Part shown: piece after piece, positions 15,739 through 25,407 of the stretch | Position numbering within the stretch: the first letter of the stretch is position 1 | How the letters are laid out: each line of letters begins with the position of its first letter | Source of the DNA: Paracoccaceae bacterium | Lineage (GTDB): Bacteria > Pseudomonadota > Alphaproteobacteria > Rhodobacterales > Rhodobacteraceae | Length of the DNA: 33,042 nucleotides | Direction of reading: 5' to 3' | Assembly: GCA_024227475.1 (NCBI GenBank) | Contig: JAAEUI010000113.1 | Coordinates: 1 to 33,042, forward strand | Notes under the pieces: model-generated | Databases searched by the model: none | What the model saw: only the letters and a program-made list of their open reading frames with translations | Told to the model about the DNA's origin: nothing | Translations under genes and position numbers: made by a program

Positions 15739-17016
15739 ATGGCAACCAACATACTCATGCCCGCACTTTCCCCGACAATGGAGGAAGGCACGCTCGCAAA
15801 ATGGCTGGTCAAAGAGGGCGACACAGTTGAATCCGGCGATCTTCTGGCCGAGATTGAAACCGACAAGGCGACCATGGAATTTGAAGCCGTGGACGAGGGT
15901 GTCATTGGCCAGTTGCTGGTGGCCGACGGCAGTGAAGGCGTGAAGGTAAACACCCCGATCGCCGTCCTTCTGGAAGAAGGGGAGGATGCCTCCGCGATAC
16001 CGACAGCGGCGCCTGCCGCAGTAACTGAGGAGCCAGCAACTGCTTCCCCGACCGAAGCGGTGGCGCCGACGACACAGCCCACACCCGCCGCACCAAAGGC
16101 GGCCTCAGGAGACCGGGTTTTTGCTTCTCCGCTAGCCCGCCGCATTGCAGCGCAGAAAGGTCTGGATCTCAGCCAGATCAAAGGCAGCGGTCCGCAGGGT
16201 CGCATCGTTAAAGTCGACGTTGAAACCAGTCAGCCCCAGCCCAAAGCTGCACCGACAGAGGCTCCTGCACCACAAATGGCGGCATCACCCGGCGCTGAAA
16301 CAATCAAAAAAATGTATGAGGATCGGGATTACGAGGAAATCGCACTTGATGGCATGCGTAAAATCATCGCCGCGCGCCTGAGCGAAGCCAAGCAAACCAT
16401 CCCGCATTTCTATCTGCGCCGCTCGATCAAACTCGATAACCTGTTGAAATTTCGGAGTGAAATCAACACAGGACTGGCTGAAACCGGGGGTAAACTTTCG
16501 GTCAATGACTTCATCATCAAAGCCAGTGCCAAGGCCCTGCAAGACGTGCCCGCCTGTAACGCGGTCTGGGCCGGTGACAGAATTCTGCAATTGCAGGCGT
16601 CCGACGTAGCCGTGGCGGTTGCCATTGAGGGCGGCCTGTTCACACCAGTGATCAGGGACGCCGAAGTTCTGCCCCTGTCGCTGATCTCCACAACGATGAA
16701 AGATCTTGCAACCCGCGCGCGCGATCGCAAACTGGCCCCCCACGAATATCAGGGCGGCAGCTTCGCGATTTCAAATCTCGGCATGTTCGGGATTGAAAAC
16801 TTCGACGCGGTCATCAATCCACCACACGGTTCTATCCTCGCAGTTGGCGCAGGCATGAAAAAACCTGTGATCGGCGAGGACGGAAAGGTAACATCCGCTA
16901 CAGTAATGTCCGTGACCCTTTCGGTCGACCACCGGGTCATTGACGGTGCCCTTGGCGCAGAATTCCTGTCCGCCTTCACTCGATACCTGGAAAACCCGAT
17001 TTCAATGCTGGTTTGA
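15739..17016 (+). CDS. pdhC: Dihydrolipoamide acetyltransferase (PDH E2)
   Basis: A 425-residue E2 that carries acetyl groups from E1 to CoA and forms the core of the complex. Domains in order are one lipoyl domain (residues 1-80, Lys43), a Pro/Ala linker, the E1/E3-binding domain (about 130-165, [20 protein letters not shown]), a second linker, and the catalytic domain (from about 205) ending with the active-site motif DHRVIDG (His398, Asp402). RBS is AGGGGA. No lipoamide dehydrogenase gene follows; E3 must be encoded elsewhere. The operon ends at a hairpin shared with convergent cysE. Confidence 0.96.
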   Translation: MATNILMPALSPTMEEGTLAKWLVKEGDTVESGDLLAEIETDKATMEFEAVDEGVIGQLLVADGSEGVKVNTPIAVLLEEGEDASAIPTAAPAAVTEEPATASPTEAVAPTTQPTPAAPKAASGDRVFASPLARRIAAQKGLDLSQIKGSGPQGRIVKVDVETSQPQPKAAPTEAPAPQMAASPGAETIKKMYEDRDYEEIALDGMRKIIAARLSEAKQTIPHFYLRRSIKLDNLLKFRSEINTGLAETGGKLSVNDFIIKASAKALQDVPACNAVWAGDRILQLQASDVAVAVAIEGGLFTPVIRDAEVLPLSLISTTMKDLATRARDRKLAPHEYQGGSFAISNLGMFGIENFDAVINPPHGSILAVGAGMKKPVIGEDGKVTSATVMSVTLSVDHRVIDGALGAEFLSAFTRYLENPISMLV

Positions 17017-17017
17017 C

Positions 17018-17060
17018 AAAAAAATAGCCCCCCTCACCTTAGTGAGAGGGGCTCTCTATT
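17018..17060. terminator. Bidirectional terminator between pdhC and cysE
   Basis: Stem arms 17026-17037 and 17042-17053 (AGCCCC..CTCAC with GTGAG..GGGGCT, one mismatch) are flanked by seven A residues on the left (17018-17024), giving a T7 tract for the leftward cysE transcript. The rightward tail, CTCTCTATT, is weaker, so it is mainly a cysE terminator that may also stop pdhC. Confidence 0.85.
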
Positions 17061-17073
17061 GTCTGTGGATTAC

Positions 17074-17880
17074 TCAGCTTTCGGTCAGAATCTGGTCCAT
17101 CGTCTGCGACGGCTGGGAACATCCAGCTTCGCCAACGATCCTGGCTGGTACGCCTGCAACTGTCTTGCACGGTGGAATATCCTGCAACACAACCGAACCC
17201 GCTGCTATGCGGGTGCAATACCCGATCCGGATGTTGCCGAGAACCTTGGCCCCGGCCCCGATCAGCACACCATTTTCAATTTTCGGATGACGGTCCCCAT
17301 CAGCTTTGCCAGTGCCGCCCAGGGTAACGGAATGCAGCATCGAAACATTATCGCCAACCACGGCAGTTTCGCCGATAACAATCGAATGAGCATGGTCGAT
17401 CATGATGCCTTTGCCGATCCTTGCGCCGGGGTGGATATCCACACCGAAAACTTCTGAAGCCCGCATCTGCACGAAATACGCCATGGCCGGGCGATCATGA
17501 CGCCACAACCAGTTCGCCACGCGATTGGCCTGAACAGCTTGATAACCCTTGAAAAATAAGACCGGTTGAATCATCCTGTGGCAAGCTGGATCGCGCTCAA
17601 AAACCGCAACGATATCGGCCCGTGCAGCCTCCCCGAGGGCCGGATCATTGGCATAGGCCTCGTCAACCAGCTCCCGGAGTATCTGCGTCGGCATCTCATC
17701 GGACGCCAGCTTCAGCGACATCCGATAGCTCAGGGTCTTTTCAAGCGAAGCGTGATGCAGAACGCCAGAGTGAATTAAACCGCCAAGAATCGGCTCTTCT
17801 TCCACCAGTTCGTGGGCTTCCTTGCGAATCTGGGACCAGACCGGATCCAGTTCCGCCAGTTTTTGTAATTGCTTTGCCAT
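17074..17880 (-). CDS. cysE: Serine O-acetyltransferase
   Basis: A 268-residue enzyme that makes O-acetylserine from serine and acetyl-CoA, the first step of cysteine synthesis. The helical N-terminal domain (DPVWSQIRKEAHELVEEEP) is followed by a left-handed beta-helix of hexapeptide repeats from about residue 145: DIHPGARIGKGIMIDH with the catalytic His163, IVIGETAVVGDNV, and HSVTLGGTGK. The C-terminal tail after VAGVPARIVG may bind cysteine synthase. ATG at 17880 was chosen because it gives the usual MAK..LAELDPVW start; frames upstream continue without a better signal, and the ribosome binding site is weak. Divergent from the dksA-like gene. Confidence 0.95.
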   Translation of the reverse strand: MAKQLQKLAELDPVWSQIRKEAHELVEEEPILGGLIHSGVLHHASLEKTLSYRMSLKLASDEMPTQILRELVDEAYANDPALGEAARADIVAVFERDPACHRMIQPVLFFKGYQAVQANRVANWLWRHDRPAMAYFVQMRASEVFGVDIHPGARIGKGIMIDHAHSIVIGETAVVGDNVSMLHSVTLGGTGKADGDRHPKIENGVLIGAGAKVLGNIRIGYCTRIAAGSVVLQDIPPCKTVAGVPARIVGEAGCSQPSQTMDQILTES

Positions 17881-17956
17881 TTTTACAATCCATGTTTGTC
17901 GCGGACTTATAATAAACATAGTACGGAATTGACATGGGCAAAACAAATTCTAAAAA

Positions 17957-18310
17957 ATGAAGAGTATGATCACCGAAACTGAACTCTCCGCCTTTCGCAG
18001 CCAGCTTCTCGATTTCATCATGGAATTGGAAAAGGACGATGTGGCTTCCACAGACAACCGCTCAACAGTAGTGCTCGACCAGCAATCAGTTGGTCGTCTC
18101 AGCCGCATGGACGCTATGCAACAACAGGCAATGGCCAACGCCACCCACCAGCGTCGGCTGGCCGAAATCGCCCGGGCCAAAGCTGCTTTGGCGCGCATGG
18201 ATCAGGGCGAGTTCGGCTGGTGTGTTGATTGTGGAGAAGACATTGCGCTCAAACGCCTCAAGCACGACCCCTCGCTTCCAACATGTATCACTTGCGCCCG
18301 CGGTGGCTAA
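17957..18310 (+). CDS. DksA/TraR-type zinc-finger protein
   Basis: A 117-residue protein with the TraR/DksA C4 zinc finger at its C-terminus (Cys89, Cys92, Cys110, Cys113 in WCVDCGEDIALKRL..CITCARGG) and a preceding coiled-coil region. DksA-type proteins enter the RNA polymerase secondary channel and, often with ppGpp, adjust transcription. The N-terminal coil is shorter than in E. coli DksA, and the acidic tip is not clear, so it may be a DksA paralogue or TraR-like regulator. Starts at 17957 and 17966 are both possible. It converges with the GTA host-specificity gene, 94 bases away. No terminator is seen between them. Confidence 0.85.
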   Translation: MKSMITETELSAFRSQLLDFIMELEKDDVASTDNRSTVVLDQQSVGRLSRMDAMQQQAMANATHQRRLAEIARAKAALARMDQGEFGWCVDCGEDIALKRLKHDPSLPTCITCARGG

Positions 18311-18404
18311 ACCGGGCTTTGGTAAGGGCAGAAATGTGATCAGACGATCCGCTGCCCCGCTGGGCTGGATTTTCGGTGCAACATTTATTTAAAGATAATA
18401 TATT

Positions 18405-21400
18405 TCAAACGCTTAGCGCCATCACCGCAACTGATCCGGGGCCAAACTTCTCAGAAATTTGCGCAATCTCAACAACAGCGGCCGGTCCCGGATTGTCAAT
18501 CGCTATTTCACCCGCTGCATAGGTCCACGCGGGTACGTTCACCACCTCTGATCGCAGCGTTTCACCACCATCCATTACCTCAATCTGATAGGCCTCAACT
18601 GTCTCGTTAAGCGGAACTTCGTAGCCTTGCCAACTGTCACCACCATCTCTTGCCCTGCGGAACCAGCTGAGCTCGAGGTCACCTGCCGGTGTCATTTCCT
18701 GTCGCAGATGGACCGGCGCATAGGGCCTGAGACCCACACCGATAAATGTCTCCACACTGTGAGCAAAGCTGGCGTCCGAAACACCCCGGTTTAACGGTCC
18801 AACCCGAAAATGCCTTTCCAGCCCACGATCCGCCTCAGCCGTGCCGATTGGGCTCAGACTTTCGTCCAGAACAACCACTTTCGTACCTGCCATCCAAACG
18901 CTCGGGATATGCGCATCCGTTCCCAATTGCCCGCGTAGGAACCCCGCCAAGAGGTATTCGCCGTTAGGCTGCAGCGCTGCATCACGAAACTGCAGGATTT
19001 CCCACTCACCTGTCCCATCCCCCAAAGCAAGTGCATTCGCCCCGTTCAACACCTCTAACTCGGACTTACTTTCGACGCCGCCTGCGGAAAATCGAACCCC
19101 CAGGCTTTGCGCTTCAGCCCACCGTCCAAAACCAGCGCGTTCGAAATTCGTTGTTGTCACACCAACCACCGCCGCCCGTTCAACGATAGCATTAAGCTCA
19201 TAACCATCGTCGGCTGCTGCACCATAAACAGCCACACCACCCGGCCAGGGAGAAGCGGCAACCGCAATGTAGGGTGCAACCGGGTTTTGGTCATCCAGCA
19301 GCAGTGGCAGATCCAAAAAGATAGCCTCAACCGGCAGCGAAACAACCAGTGTCGCTCCCACTCCGACGGTTTCTGGCACCAATTTCTGATTGAGCAATTT
19401 GCGCTCTATGCGGTCCGCCTCGACACCCCGCACGCCCTGTTCCTCAATCCGTTCAACGCGAAAGGTCGTCTGACTGCCGTTTTCATCAAGCTTGACTATG
19501 TCACCAACGGTTACCGTCTGCATTGATGGCGGCAACGCGAGTTTGATCTCATCCCGGGCGATCCGTGCGTCATTCAGCCAGCGCGAAACCATATTGACAG
19601 CTGCGGAGGTCTTTGCGACCACCGGCAACTCGACCTGCGCCGTCAGAGCCTGCCCGTCACTTGCCATGGTATGTTCGGCGGTTCCGGTCTGATAATCCCG
19701 CGCCTCATCCCAAAACCTCACACGTACCCGCCCGGACAGCTCAGCCTCAGGCTGCCGTGTCTTGGCCAGGGACGGATTGTCGCCGGCAACCGCCAGGTTT
19801 TCAGCCTCCAACAACAGCTCCTCACCCTCACGGCGATTGAAAAACTTTAAAGAACCGGAGATTTCACTGCAGGAAAAATCATAGGCCATCATTAACGGCT
19901 GCAGACTCTGCCGGCCGGTTTCCAAGGATCGCAGACCAAACCCGGCGGTATCACCATAAAGCTCGGTTACGTCAAAGTCCTTGACTTGCGCGTATTCGCA
20001 GACCTCTGCAACAACCGCCGCCAGTGAAGGATTTGTAATCCGCCCGGTCAACCAATGCCCCAGTGCATGGTTCTCCCCATCACTCCAAACATCTGAATTG
20101 CCAGGAAATTGTGGCCACGGCCGGGCATCCCACGCCCAGACATGCGCCTGGGACAGATCCACCATCGATTCACCATAGATGGCAGATGTTGGATTATTCG
20201 CCGCATCCTGCCAATGGTCAAAAACGGCCCGCAGATACTGCTTTTGAATGAAGGAATCCTCACCGCCATTTGAATGGTATGGCAAGGCCGACTCTGAAGA
20301 TTTGGGATCATAAAAAACATTTGGCTGGTTGGTCGCCTTATCCACAGCCGGGCATCCCAGCTCAGAGAAATGAATTGGCTTGCCTTCCGCAACCCAGGCC
20401 GTTTGCGCGACATCACGAATCCCACCGACCCTGTTGTGATGCGGGTTCAACCACCAGTTCTTCAGATCCTTGTAGCGAAACACCCACGGCTCGCCATACG
20501 CCCCGTCGGTAATGGCAACCCGGTTCTGCACATCGCGCGCTGCTGCATCAGGATAGTACCAGTCAAATCCCTCACCCCCGGCCACATTGCTCCGCAGATA
20601 ATCCAGCGCATAAATCGATCCGGCGACTTCATCCAGATGGCCATCAGAATCGCGCCAGTCAGACAGCGGCATGTAATTGTCGATCCCCACAAAATCGATG
20701 TCATTCTCAGCCCACAGCGGATCGAGATGAAAAAAGACATCCCCAGACCCATCCTCGGGGTGATATCCAAAAAATTCAGACCAATCAGCCGCATAACCGA
20801 TTTTTGTAGTTGGCCCAACAACGCTCCGCACATCCTGCGCCAGCTGCTGGAGGGCCGCGACGGCAGGAAAACTTCCAATGCCGTCGCGGATTTGGGTCAG
20901 AGCCCGCATTTCTGACCCAATGTTAAATCCTTCAACCCCTCCGGCGGCGACACACAAGAACGCGTAGTGCAGGACAAACCGCCGGTACGACCATTCCGTC
21001 GGCCCGCTGTACGCCACCTGCCCGTTTACGATTGCAAAGTCAATAACCTGCGCCGTTCCCATAAAGGCAGAAACCTCGCTCGCCGCCGCTGCAGTACCGT
21101 CGCTGGAACCCGGCTGCCCCGGCGCCTCGGTTGTCGTGATCCTTCCCCGCCAAGGCATAACCGGTTGATCCGGATCACCCGACCAGGGATCACCCAGTCC
21201 GTTACCCGCCTGAATATCCATCAATATGAAGGGGTAAAACACCACGTCTTTATCCTGCTCGTGAACCTTCTGAATTGCCTCAATCACCGACACATCCGCA
21301 GGCGATCCGCCAAACACGGGTCGCCCGTCAAGAAAACTCACCTGATAAGCCGCCTGGCGGTCCTCCCCGGCCACAGCCCAGGCGATCGGAACCCCATCAA

Positions 21401-22322
21401 CTTGATTTTGCTCAACTTTCGGGCGCAGTGTACAGTCACCACAGCGCAGATTGTCACCAAACCAGCTAACCACAAGCGAAATTGAACCACAATTTGGCAA
21501 ATCCGATTGCAGATCATCTAACGCCGCAACCACATCTGTTTCGCCGCGCCCGGAATGGACATTTGCCGATTCATGCGCCCCGAATTCCCCCGGATAATGC
21601 ACCGGCGTTGTGGCCAGCGCATATTCCCCAGTACCGGGTATCAGGCACGCTCCCATAATGTCCAAACTTGGATCAGCATTAGAAACCAACACCGGCTGCG
21701 CCCGCCGGAATACCTCAAAATTAAATTGCGGAATCCGGTTTCCAAACGGCTCCAGATCCAAACCTTCAATGACGACATAGGCCGTCCCCCGATAAAGCGG
21801 CGTATTTTCAACCCCTTCGAGTGCAGAAATCGTCGGATCCGGAAGTTGCGTTTCATCACCGGGATATAAAGTCAGGTTAAGGTCATCCGAGGCGATCTCC
21901 TGACCGTCCGCCCAAACCCGCCCGATCCGGTCCACCACACCCTCGCCCAGAGCAATTGCCAGACTGATGGAATAGCTGAACTTGTTTGTCGTAACTTTCG
22001 GCCTTGATGTGGCCTTGCCACCACTTGTTGATGTCGTGACCTGTTCTTTGAATTTGCTCGACCATATCAACTGCCCGGCGATACGCATCCGCCCCATAGT
22101 CCGGGGCATCGCCGCCCCCTCTCTGGCGCCCTGCAAACGAAAAGTCTCGAGGCGACCCAAGTTGATGACCCGCGAACCGGTCCCCATGATTTTCTGATCA
22201 ATGATGCCACCAAGGGATGCCCCAACGGCTTTCCCGATTACCGCACCGGTCAACCCCAGTACGGTTCCGCCAATCGTGCTGCCGACGGCGGCTCCGGCGG
22301 CGGATAGAAGAATTGTGGCCAT
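18405..22322 (-). CDS. orfg15: GTA megatron protein / host-specificity tail protein (gp15)
   Basis: At 1305 residues this is the largest protein of the cluster and corresponds to RcGTA gp15, which forms the baseplate and tip that contact the recipient cell. The N-terminus has a Gly/Ala-rich hydrophobic stretch (residues 1-45). A region resembling the GTA TIM-barrel domain spans about 440-740 (GFNIGSEMRALTQIRDG, FVGIDNYMPLSDWRDSDGH), followed by the tail protein 3 domain (about 790-960) and a C-terminal part. It is transcribed last in the cluster, and its ATG overlaps the stop of the peptidase gene (TGATG). RcGTA has a further small gene (g15.1) after it; none is seen here. Confidence 0.93.
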   Translation of the reverse strand: MATILLSAAGAAVGSTIGGTVLGLTGAVIGKAVGASLGGIIDQKIMGTGSRVINLGRLETFRLQGAREGAAMPRTMGRMRIAGQLIWSSKFKEQVTTSTSGGKATSRPKVTTNKFSYSISLAIALGEGVVDRIGRVWADGQEIASDDLNLTLYPGDETQLPDPTISALEGVENTPLYRGTAYVVIEGLDLEPFGNRIPQFNFEVFRRAQPVLVSNADPSLDIMGACLIPGTGEYALATTPVHYPGEFGAHESANVHSGRGETDVVAALDDLQSDLPNCGSISLVVSWFGDNLRCGDCTLRPKVEQNQVDGVPIAWAVAGEDRQAAYQVSFLDGRPVFGGSPADVSVIEAIQKVHEQDKDVVFYPFILMDIQAGNGLGDPWSGDPDQPVMPWRGRITTTEAPGQPGSSDGTAAAASEVSAFMGTAQVIDFAIVNGQVAYSGPTEWSYRRFVLHYAFLCVAAGGVEGFNIGSEMRALTQIRDGIGSFPAVAALQQLAQDVRSVVGPTTKIGYAADWSEFFGYHPEDGSGDVFFHLDPLWAENDIDFVGIDNYMPLSDWRDSDGHLDEVAGSIYALDYLRSNVAGGEGFDWYYPDAAARDVQNRVAITDGAYGEPWVFRYKDLKNWWLNPHHNRVGGIRDVAQTAWVAEGKPIHFSELGCPAVDKATNQPNVFYDPKSSESALPYHSNGGEDSFIQKQYLRAVFDHWQDAANNPTSAIYGESMVDLSQAHVWAWDARPWPQFPGNSDVWSDGENHALGHWLTGRITNPSLAAVVAEVCEYAQVKDFDVTELYGDTAGFGLRSLETGRQSLQPLMMAYDFSCSEISGSLKFFNRREGEELLLEAENLAVAGDNPSLAKTRQPEAELSGRVRVRFWDEARDYQTGTAEHTMASDGQALTAQVELPVVAKTSAAVNMVSRWLNDARIARDEIKLALPPSMQTVTVGDIVKLDENGSQTTFRVERIEEQGVRGVEADRIERKLLNQKLVPETVGVGATLVVSLPVEAIFLDLPLLLDDQNPVAPYIAVAASPWPGGVAVYGAAADDGYELNAIVERAAVVGVTTTNFERAGFGRWAEAQSLGVRFSAGGVESKSELEVLNGANALALGDGTGEWEILQFRDAALQPNGEYLLAGFLRGQLGTDAHIPSVWMAGTKVVVLDESLSPIGTAEADRGLERHFRVGPLNRGVSDASFAHSVETFIGVGLRPYAPVHLRQEMTPAGDLELSWFRRARDGGDSWQGYEVPLNETVEAYQIEVMDGGETLRSEVVNVPAWTYAAGEIAIDNPGPAAVVEIAQISEKFGPGSVAVMALSV

Positions 22323-22768
22323 CAGCCCCTCCTCTTGGGAAATTTAAATTGCGCCACAATACGGCGGCGCCAGGACGGTGTGAGCGGTGTTTCAACCACG
22401 CCAACGCCCGAATAAGCATGAATTATTGTAGGATAGCCGACGCTTTTGCCGCCCAGAATTGCCACGTGTTTGGCAACAGCACGCGCATACATCCGAAACA
22501 GCACAACCTGACCCGCTTGTTCGGGATGTATTTTCACCGGCTCCATACAGCGCAGGGCCGCAGCCCAAAGGCGCTCTTCACCCGAGGCCTCAGACCAGTC
22601 AGCCGAATAGGCGGGAACCACCTCCGGCTCCCGACCGGCTACGGTTCGCCAAACACCTCTGATCAACCCCAGACAATCCGCCCCCTGACCAATCATGCTG
22701 CACTGGTGGCGATACGGCGTGCCGATCCATTCCCGTGCGGCGCGGGTCACATTTTCATCAGTTTTCAC
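22322..22768 (-). CDS. orfg14: GTA NlpC/P60 cell-wall peptidase (gp14)
   Basis: A 148-residue NlpC/P60 cysteine peptidase, matching RcGTA gp14, located in the baseplate and thought to cut peptidoglycan for DNA entry. The catalytic Cys32 is in GADCLGLIRG, with His101 in AKHVAIL and a possible third residue His117 in IIHAY. The only in-frame start of suitable length is GTG at 22768, six bases before which the hub gene ends. It overlaps orfg15 by one base. Confidence 0.93.
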   Translation of the reverse strand: MKTDENVTRAAREWIGTPYRHQCSMIGQGADCLGLIRGVWRTVAGREPEVVPAYSADWSEASGEERLWAAALRCMEPVKIHPEQAGQVVLFRMYARAVAKHVAILGGKSVGYPTIIHAYSGVGVVETPLTPSWRRRIVAQFKFPKRRG

Positions 22769-22773
22769 TTGGC

Positions 22774-23661
22774 TTATTCCCTGCTGCTGCCGTCCAATTC
22801 GGTTCCCGAAACCGGGTAGGACACGCTCCAGTCTTCACCGGGCATATGTGGGAATCCGCGGAAATTGATGAAATTATGAAACTTGTCCTTGCAGGTTACG
22901 GCCTGCTTGTCGCATCCCGCATGAAGCCGCAGTGTATCGCCAATCGCGATCGGTAATCTGGTTTCTTCCCACAACTCAACGACCCGCCGCATTCCGCTAA
23001 GCTCATCGGCTCGCACCAGCCCCTCTGCGCCAGCGTTTTGCCCGGTCAGCCAGGTGACTTTTCCGTTCACAAACCACCCGTCCTCAAAGCCAGCCAGATT
23101 TGTGAGTTCGACCACCCGATTGCCGGTGAATTGATCCACCGCCTCTTCCGCAAAAAAGCCCGGTATAAACAGATCAAAGCCACATTTTGCATCTCCCAAA
23201 ACCCGGTCACACTGTCGCAAATATGCCCGCCCAACCGGCTTGTTCAGCGCCTCAGACAAGCCGCGCAGCTCCGCTTCAAACACCCCTCCACCGCGCTTGA
23301 TCTCGCCCAGCGTTCCACGAAACTGCAAAATGAACTGTGTTGGGTCCTGCCAGTGAACCAGATAGTGCCACACTTCGGCGGCATCGAATTTCCCGGCTTC
23401 CATGTCGGCATCCGTCACCCCAACCGAACTCAGCGCGCCCACAGCCTGCGAATTATCCACGGCCAGCCCAGTTGAGCTTTCCAGCGCAGTTGCGTCCATT
23501 CCTGAGGCTGCCTCACAGACAACCCCGTCGACGGTCAGATTGACGTCGTGATCGGTAAACCCATGCTCTACACCATCCTGACGCCGCACAATCCAGGCCC
23601 GGCACATTGACGTTGCGCCGCCATCCAGATGCGCCTGCAAATTGCTATCAATCACTCGCAT
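22774..23661 (-). CDS. orfg13: GTA hub protein, DUF2163 (gp13)
   Basis: A 295-residue protein of the DUF2163 type, the baseplate hub of RcGTA and related to the lambda gpL family. Four cysteines, C151 and C160 (CDRVLGDAKCGF) and C250 and C257 (HAGCDKQAVTCKDKF), are placed like the iron-sulfur ligands of gpL-type hubs, and the family end FINFRGFPHMPG is present. The ATG overlaps the stop of orfg12 (TGATG). Confidence 0.93.
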   Translation of the reverse strand: MRVIDSNLQAHLDGGATSMCRAWIVRRQDGVEHGFTDHDVNLTVDGVVCEAASGMDATALESSTGLAVDNSQAVGALSSVGVTDADMEAGKFDAAEVWHYLVHWQDPTQFILQFRGTLGEIKRGGGVFEAELRGLSEALNKPVGRAYLRQCDRVLGDAKCGFDLFIPGFFAEEAVDQFTGNRVVELTNLAGFEDGWFVNGKVTWLTGQNAGAEGLVRADELSGMRRVVELWEETRLPIAIGDTLRLHAGCDKQAVTCKDKFHNFINFRGFPHMPGEDWSVSYPVSGTELDGSSRE

Positions 23662-24293
23662 CAGACACGCACCTCAATAACCGGAACGTTGGGGATTTCT
23701 CCGGCATTGAAGCTCGCAACGCTCACGTCCAGACGATCCGCCTCAAAACGAACCGGCACGTCAAAGTCATAACCCGCTGTCACCCCGAGGCCGCTTGCCG
23801 GAGCCGCATAAAACGTTACCGCACCGGTTAAGTAGTCGCAGTCAAAGTCCACCCCTTCAGTCACTTCGCCACCATCAACGGCAACGCGCAGACTTCCAGA
23901 AACCGGTTTGGCAATTGGGCGCGTGTAGCCTTCACCACCAGATTGGTAGGTCTTGGAAAGCTGAAACACGGTGATTGTGCCATCACCAACGCCAATTTCC
24001 TGATCAAGCGGCTCCGGTTCCACCGATGGCAGGCAACTTTTGAAGTCCGCCCAGTCTTTCCAGCGAAACCCAAACAGCGGCCCGCGCCGCGCCTCATAGA
24101 ACGCAATCACCGCCGCCAGATCGTCAAGCGAGCGCATCGCCATCCCGGCATCATACCGACGACGCGAATGTTCCCATGGCGTATTGCGCTGTTCATGCCC
24201 GCTGTTCAGCGTCACAATCTCTGTCCGCCGCTCGGGTCCGCCAACGGCACCTAATGAAAGCGAGGCCGGATACCTGTCTTCGTGAAAGTTCAT
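23661..24293 (-). CDS. orfg12: GTA distal tail protein, DUF2460 (gp12)
   Basis: A 210-residue DUF2460 protein, the distal tail component that joins the tail tube to the baseplate in RcGTA. The family start FHEDRYPASLSLGAVGGPERRT and WEHSRRRYDAG, FYEARRGPLFGFRWKDWAD stretches are evident. AGGAGGGG lies just upstream of the ATG at 24293. It follows the tape measure gene by nine bases. Confidence 0.93.
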   Translation of the reverse strand: MNFHEDRYPASLSLGAVGGPERRTEIVTLNSGHEQRNTPWEHSRRRYDAGMAMRSLDDLAAVIAFYEARRGPLFGFRWKDWADFKSCLPSVEPEPLDQEIGVGDGTITVFQLSKTYQSGGEGYTRPIAKPVSGSLRVAVDGGEVTEGVDFDCDYLTGAVTFYAAPASGLGVTAGYDFDVPVRFEADRLDVSVASFNAGEIPNVPVIEVRV

Positions 24294-24302
24294 GCTCCCC
24301 TC

Positions 24303-24896
24303 CTATTGATTACGGTTGCCACGCTGAATAGCCCGAGACAGCCCCGCCGCAATCTGGGTTTGCGACTTGCGAAAGCTCTCGGCATCCGGTGTTTTGACAT
24401 TCATGTTTACCGTGATATTGCCACCGGCCGCAGCCCTGGCTCCCGACCCGGCATTCCCTGCAAGCGGACCAAACCCGGTCGAAGGTACCCCACCCCCTCC
24501 ATTTGCATACGCCGAAACCTGCGCGCCAGGGACGGCGCTGCCTTGCACGCGCGGGAACAACCCGCCAAAAATTCCGCCAACCACACCAGCCAGCGCGTCC
24601 GTCACCGGTGAAACCGCCTGATTAAAGGTGCTCTGAATCATCGACTGCGCAACGTTTTTCAAAACGTCCGACAGTTTTGCGCCCTCAAAAATCACATCGC
24701 CAAACGCCGCGCGCAACCCGCGGCTCAGCGCGCGTGAAAACCCACGTGCCTCTCGCTCAGCCAGTGAAATACTCGTCTGCATCCCGCGCAGTTCTGCCTG
24801 AAAACTCGCTGTCATCACGCTGGTGGAGGCGATACTGCCCTCCAACGCATCAATCTGACTGTCCAGTTGCTCAAGATCGGATAATAATTCCGCCAT
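24303..24896 (-). CDS. orfg11: GTA tape measure protein (gp11)
   Basis: A 197-residue tape measure protein, very short beside those of siphophages, in keeping with the short RcGTA tail. The N-terminal 75 residues are helical (LLSDLEQLDSQIDALEGSI), the middle has a Gly/Ala/Val hydrophobic stretch (DALAGVVGGIFGGLF) that may cross the recipient membrane, and the end is a ITVNMNVKTPDAESFRKSQ region. The ATG at 24896, five bases after GGAG, is preferred over a TTG at 24911 in the same frame. Confidence 0.9.
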   Translation of the reverse strand: MAELLSDLEQLDSQIDALEGSIASTSVMTASFQAELRGMQTSISLAEREARGFSRALSRGLRAAFGDVIFEGAKLSDVLKNVAQSMIQSTFNQAVSPVTDALAGVVGGIFGGLFPRVQGSAVPGAQVSAYANGGGGVPSTGFGPLAGNAGSGARAAAGGNITVNMNVKTPDAESFRKSQTQIAAGLSRAIQRGNRNQ

Positions 24897-24907
24897 GTTC
24901 ACTCCAT

Positions 24908-25093
24908 TCAATTGTCCGGAAACCGGGCGCTTAAGGCCTCCAACCCAACGCGGCCCAGTGCCGGCTGGCTGTTTTCAACCCCGGTCGCCATGATCACCAG
25001 TTCCACCGGTGTCAGGCCCCAGAACACTTCCGGGTTTAACTTCAACTCGTGCAACCCCACTCTCAAAAGCGCGTTCCAGTCCATGACCTTCAT
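24908..25093 (-). CDS. GTA tail assembly chaperone, small (gp10.1)
   Basis: A 61-residue protein of the phage tail assembly chaperone kind found between g10 and g11 of RcGTA (TIGR02216-like). WNALLRVGLHELKLNPEVFW followed by LTPVELVIMATG is its hallmark. The ATG overlaps the upstream stop (ATGA) and the next start lies 11 bases on. The g10/g10.1 pair takes the place of the frameshifted G/GT chaperones of lambda. Confidence 0.88.
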   Translation of the reverse strand: MKVMDWNALLRVGLHELKLNPEVFWGLTPVELVIMATGVENSQPALGRVGLEALSARFPDN

Positions 25094-25407
25094 CGCTCGG
25101 GCAGGCTGAAGGCCAGTCTCAGCAACCGCCCTGCGGCCTTCGCCGCCCCGATTGGCCCATCACCTATGTCCGCTTGCGCCAGTTCGGCCTCATCGCCATC
25201 CCATCCTGCTGCGCGCAAACCCGCAGCCAGAAGGGCCACCAGATCAGACGCCCGAAAATCCCCGGATTCAAACCGTTCGATCAAACTTTGCAGGCTGTCG
25301 CTTTCGAGCCGCGCTTCCAATTCTGCCAGCGCCCCCAGCGTCAGACGCATCGGCATCGCCACCCCGTTGACAATCATGCTGACCTCTCCCCGGTACGGAT
25401 TGGTCAT
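25090..25407 (-). CDS. orfg10: GTA tail assembly chaperone (gp10)
   Basis: A 105-residue protein in the place and size of RcGTA gp10. MIVNGVAMPMRLTLGALAEL and the FESGDFRASDLVALLAAGLR helices are characteristic. It presumably coats the tape measure protein during tail assembly. The ATG overlaps the tail tube stop (TGATG), so its yield is likely tied to that gene. Confidence 0.88.
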   Translation of the reverse strand: MTNPYRGEVSMIVNGVAMPMRLTLGALAELEARLESDSLQSLIERFESGDFRASDLVALLAAGLRAAGWDGDEAELAQADIGDGPIGAAKAAGRLLRLAFSLPER

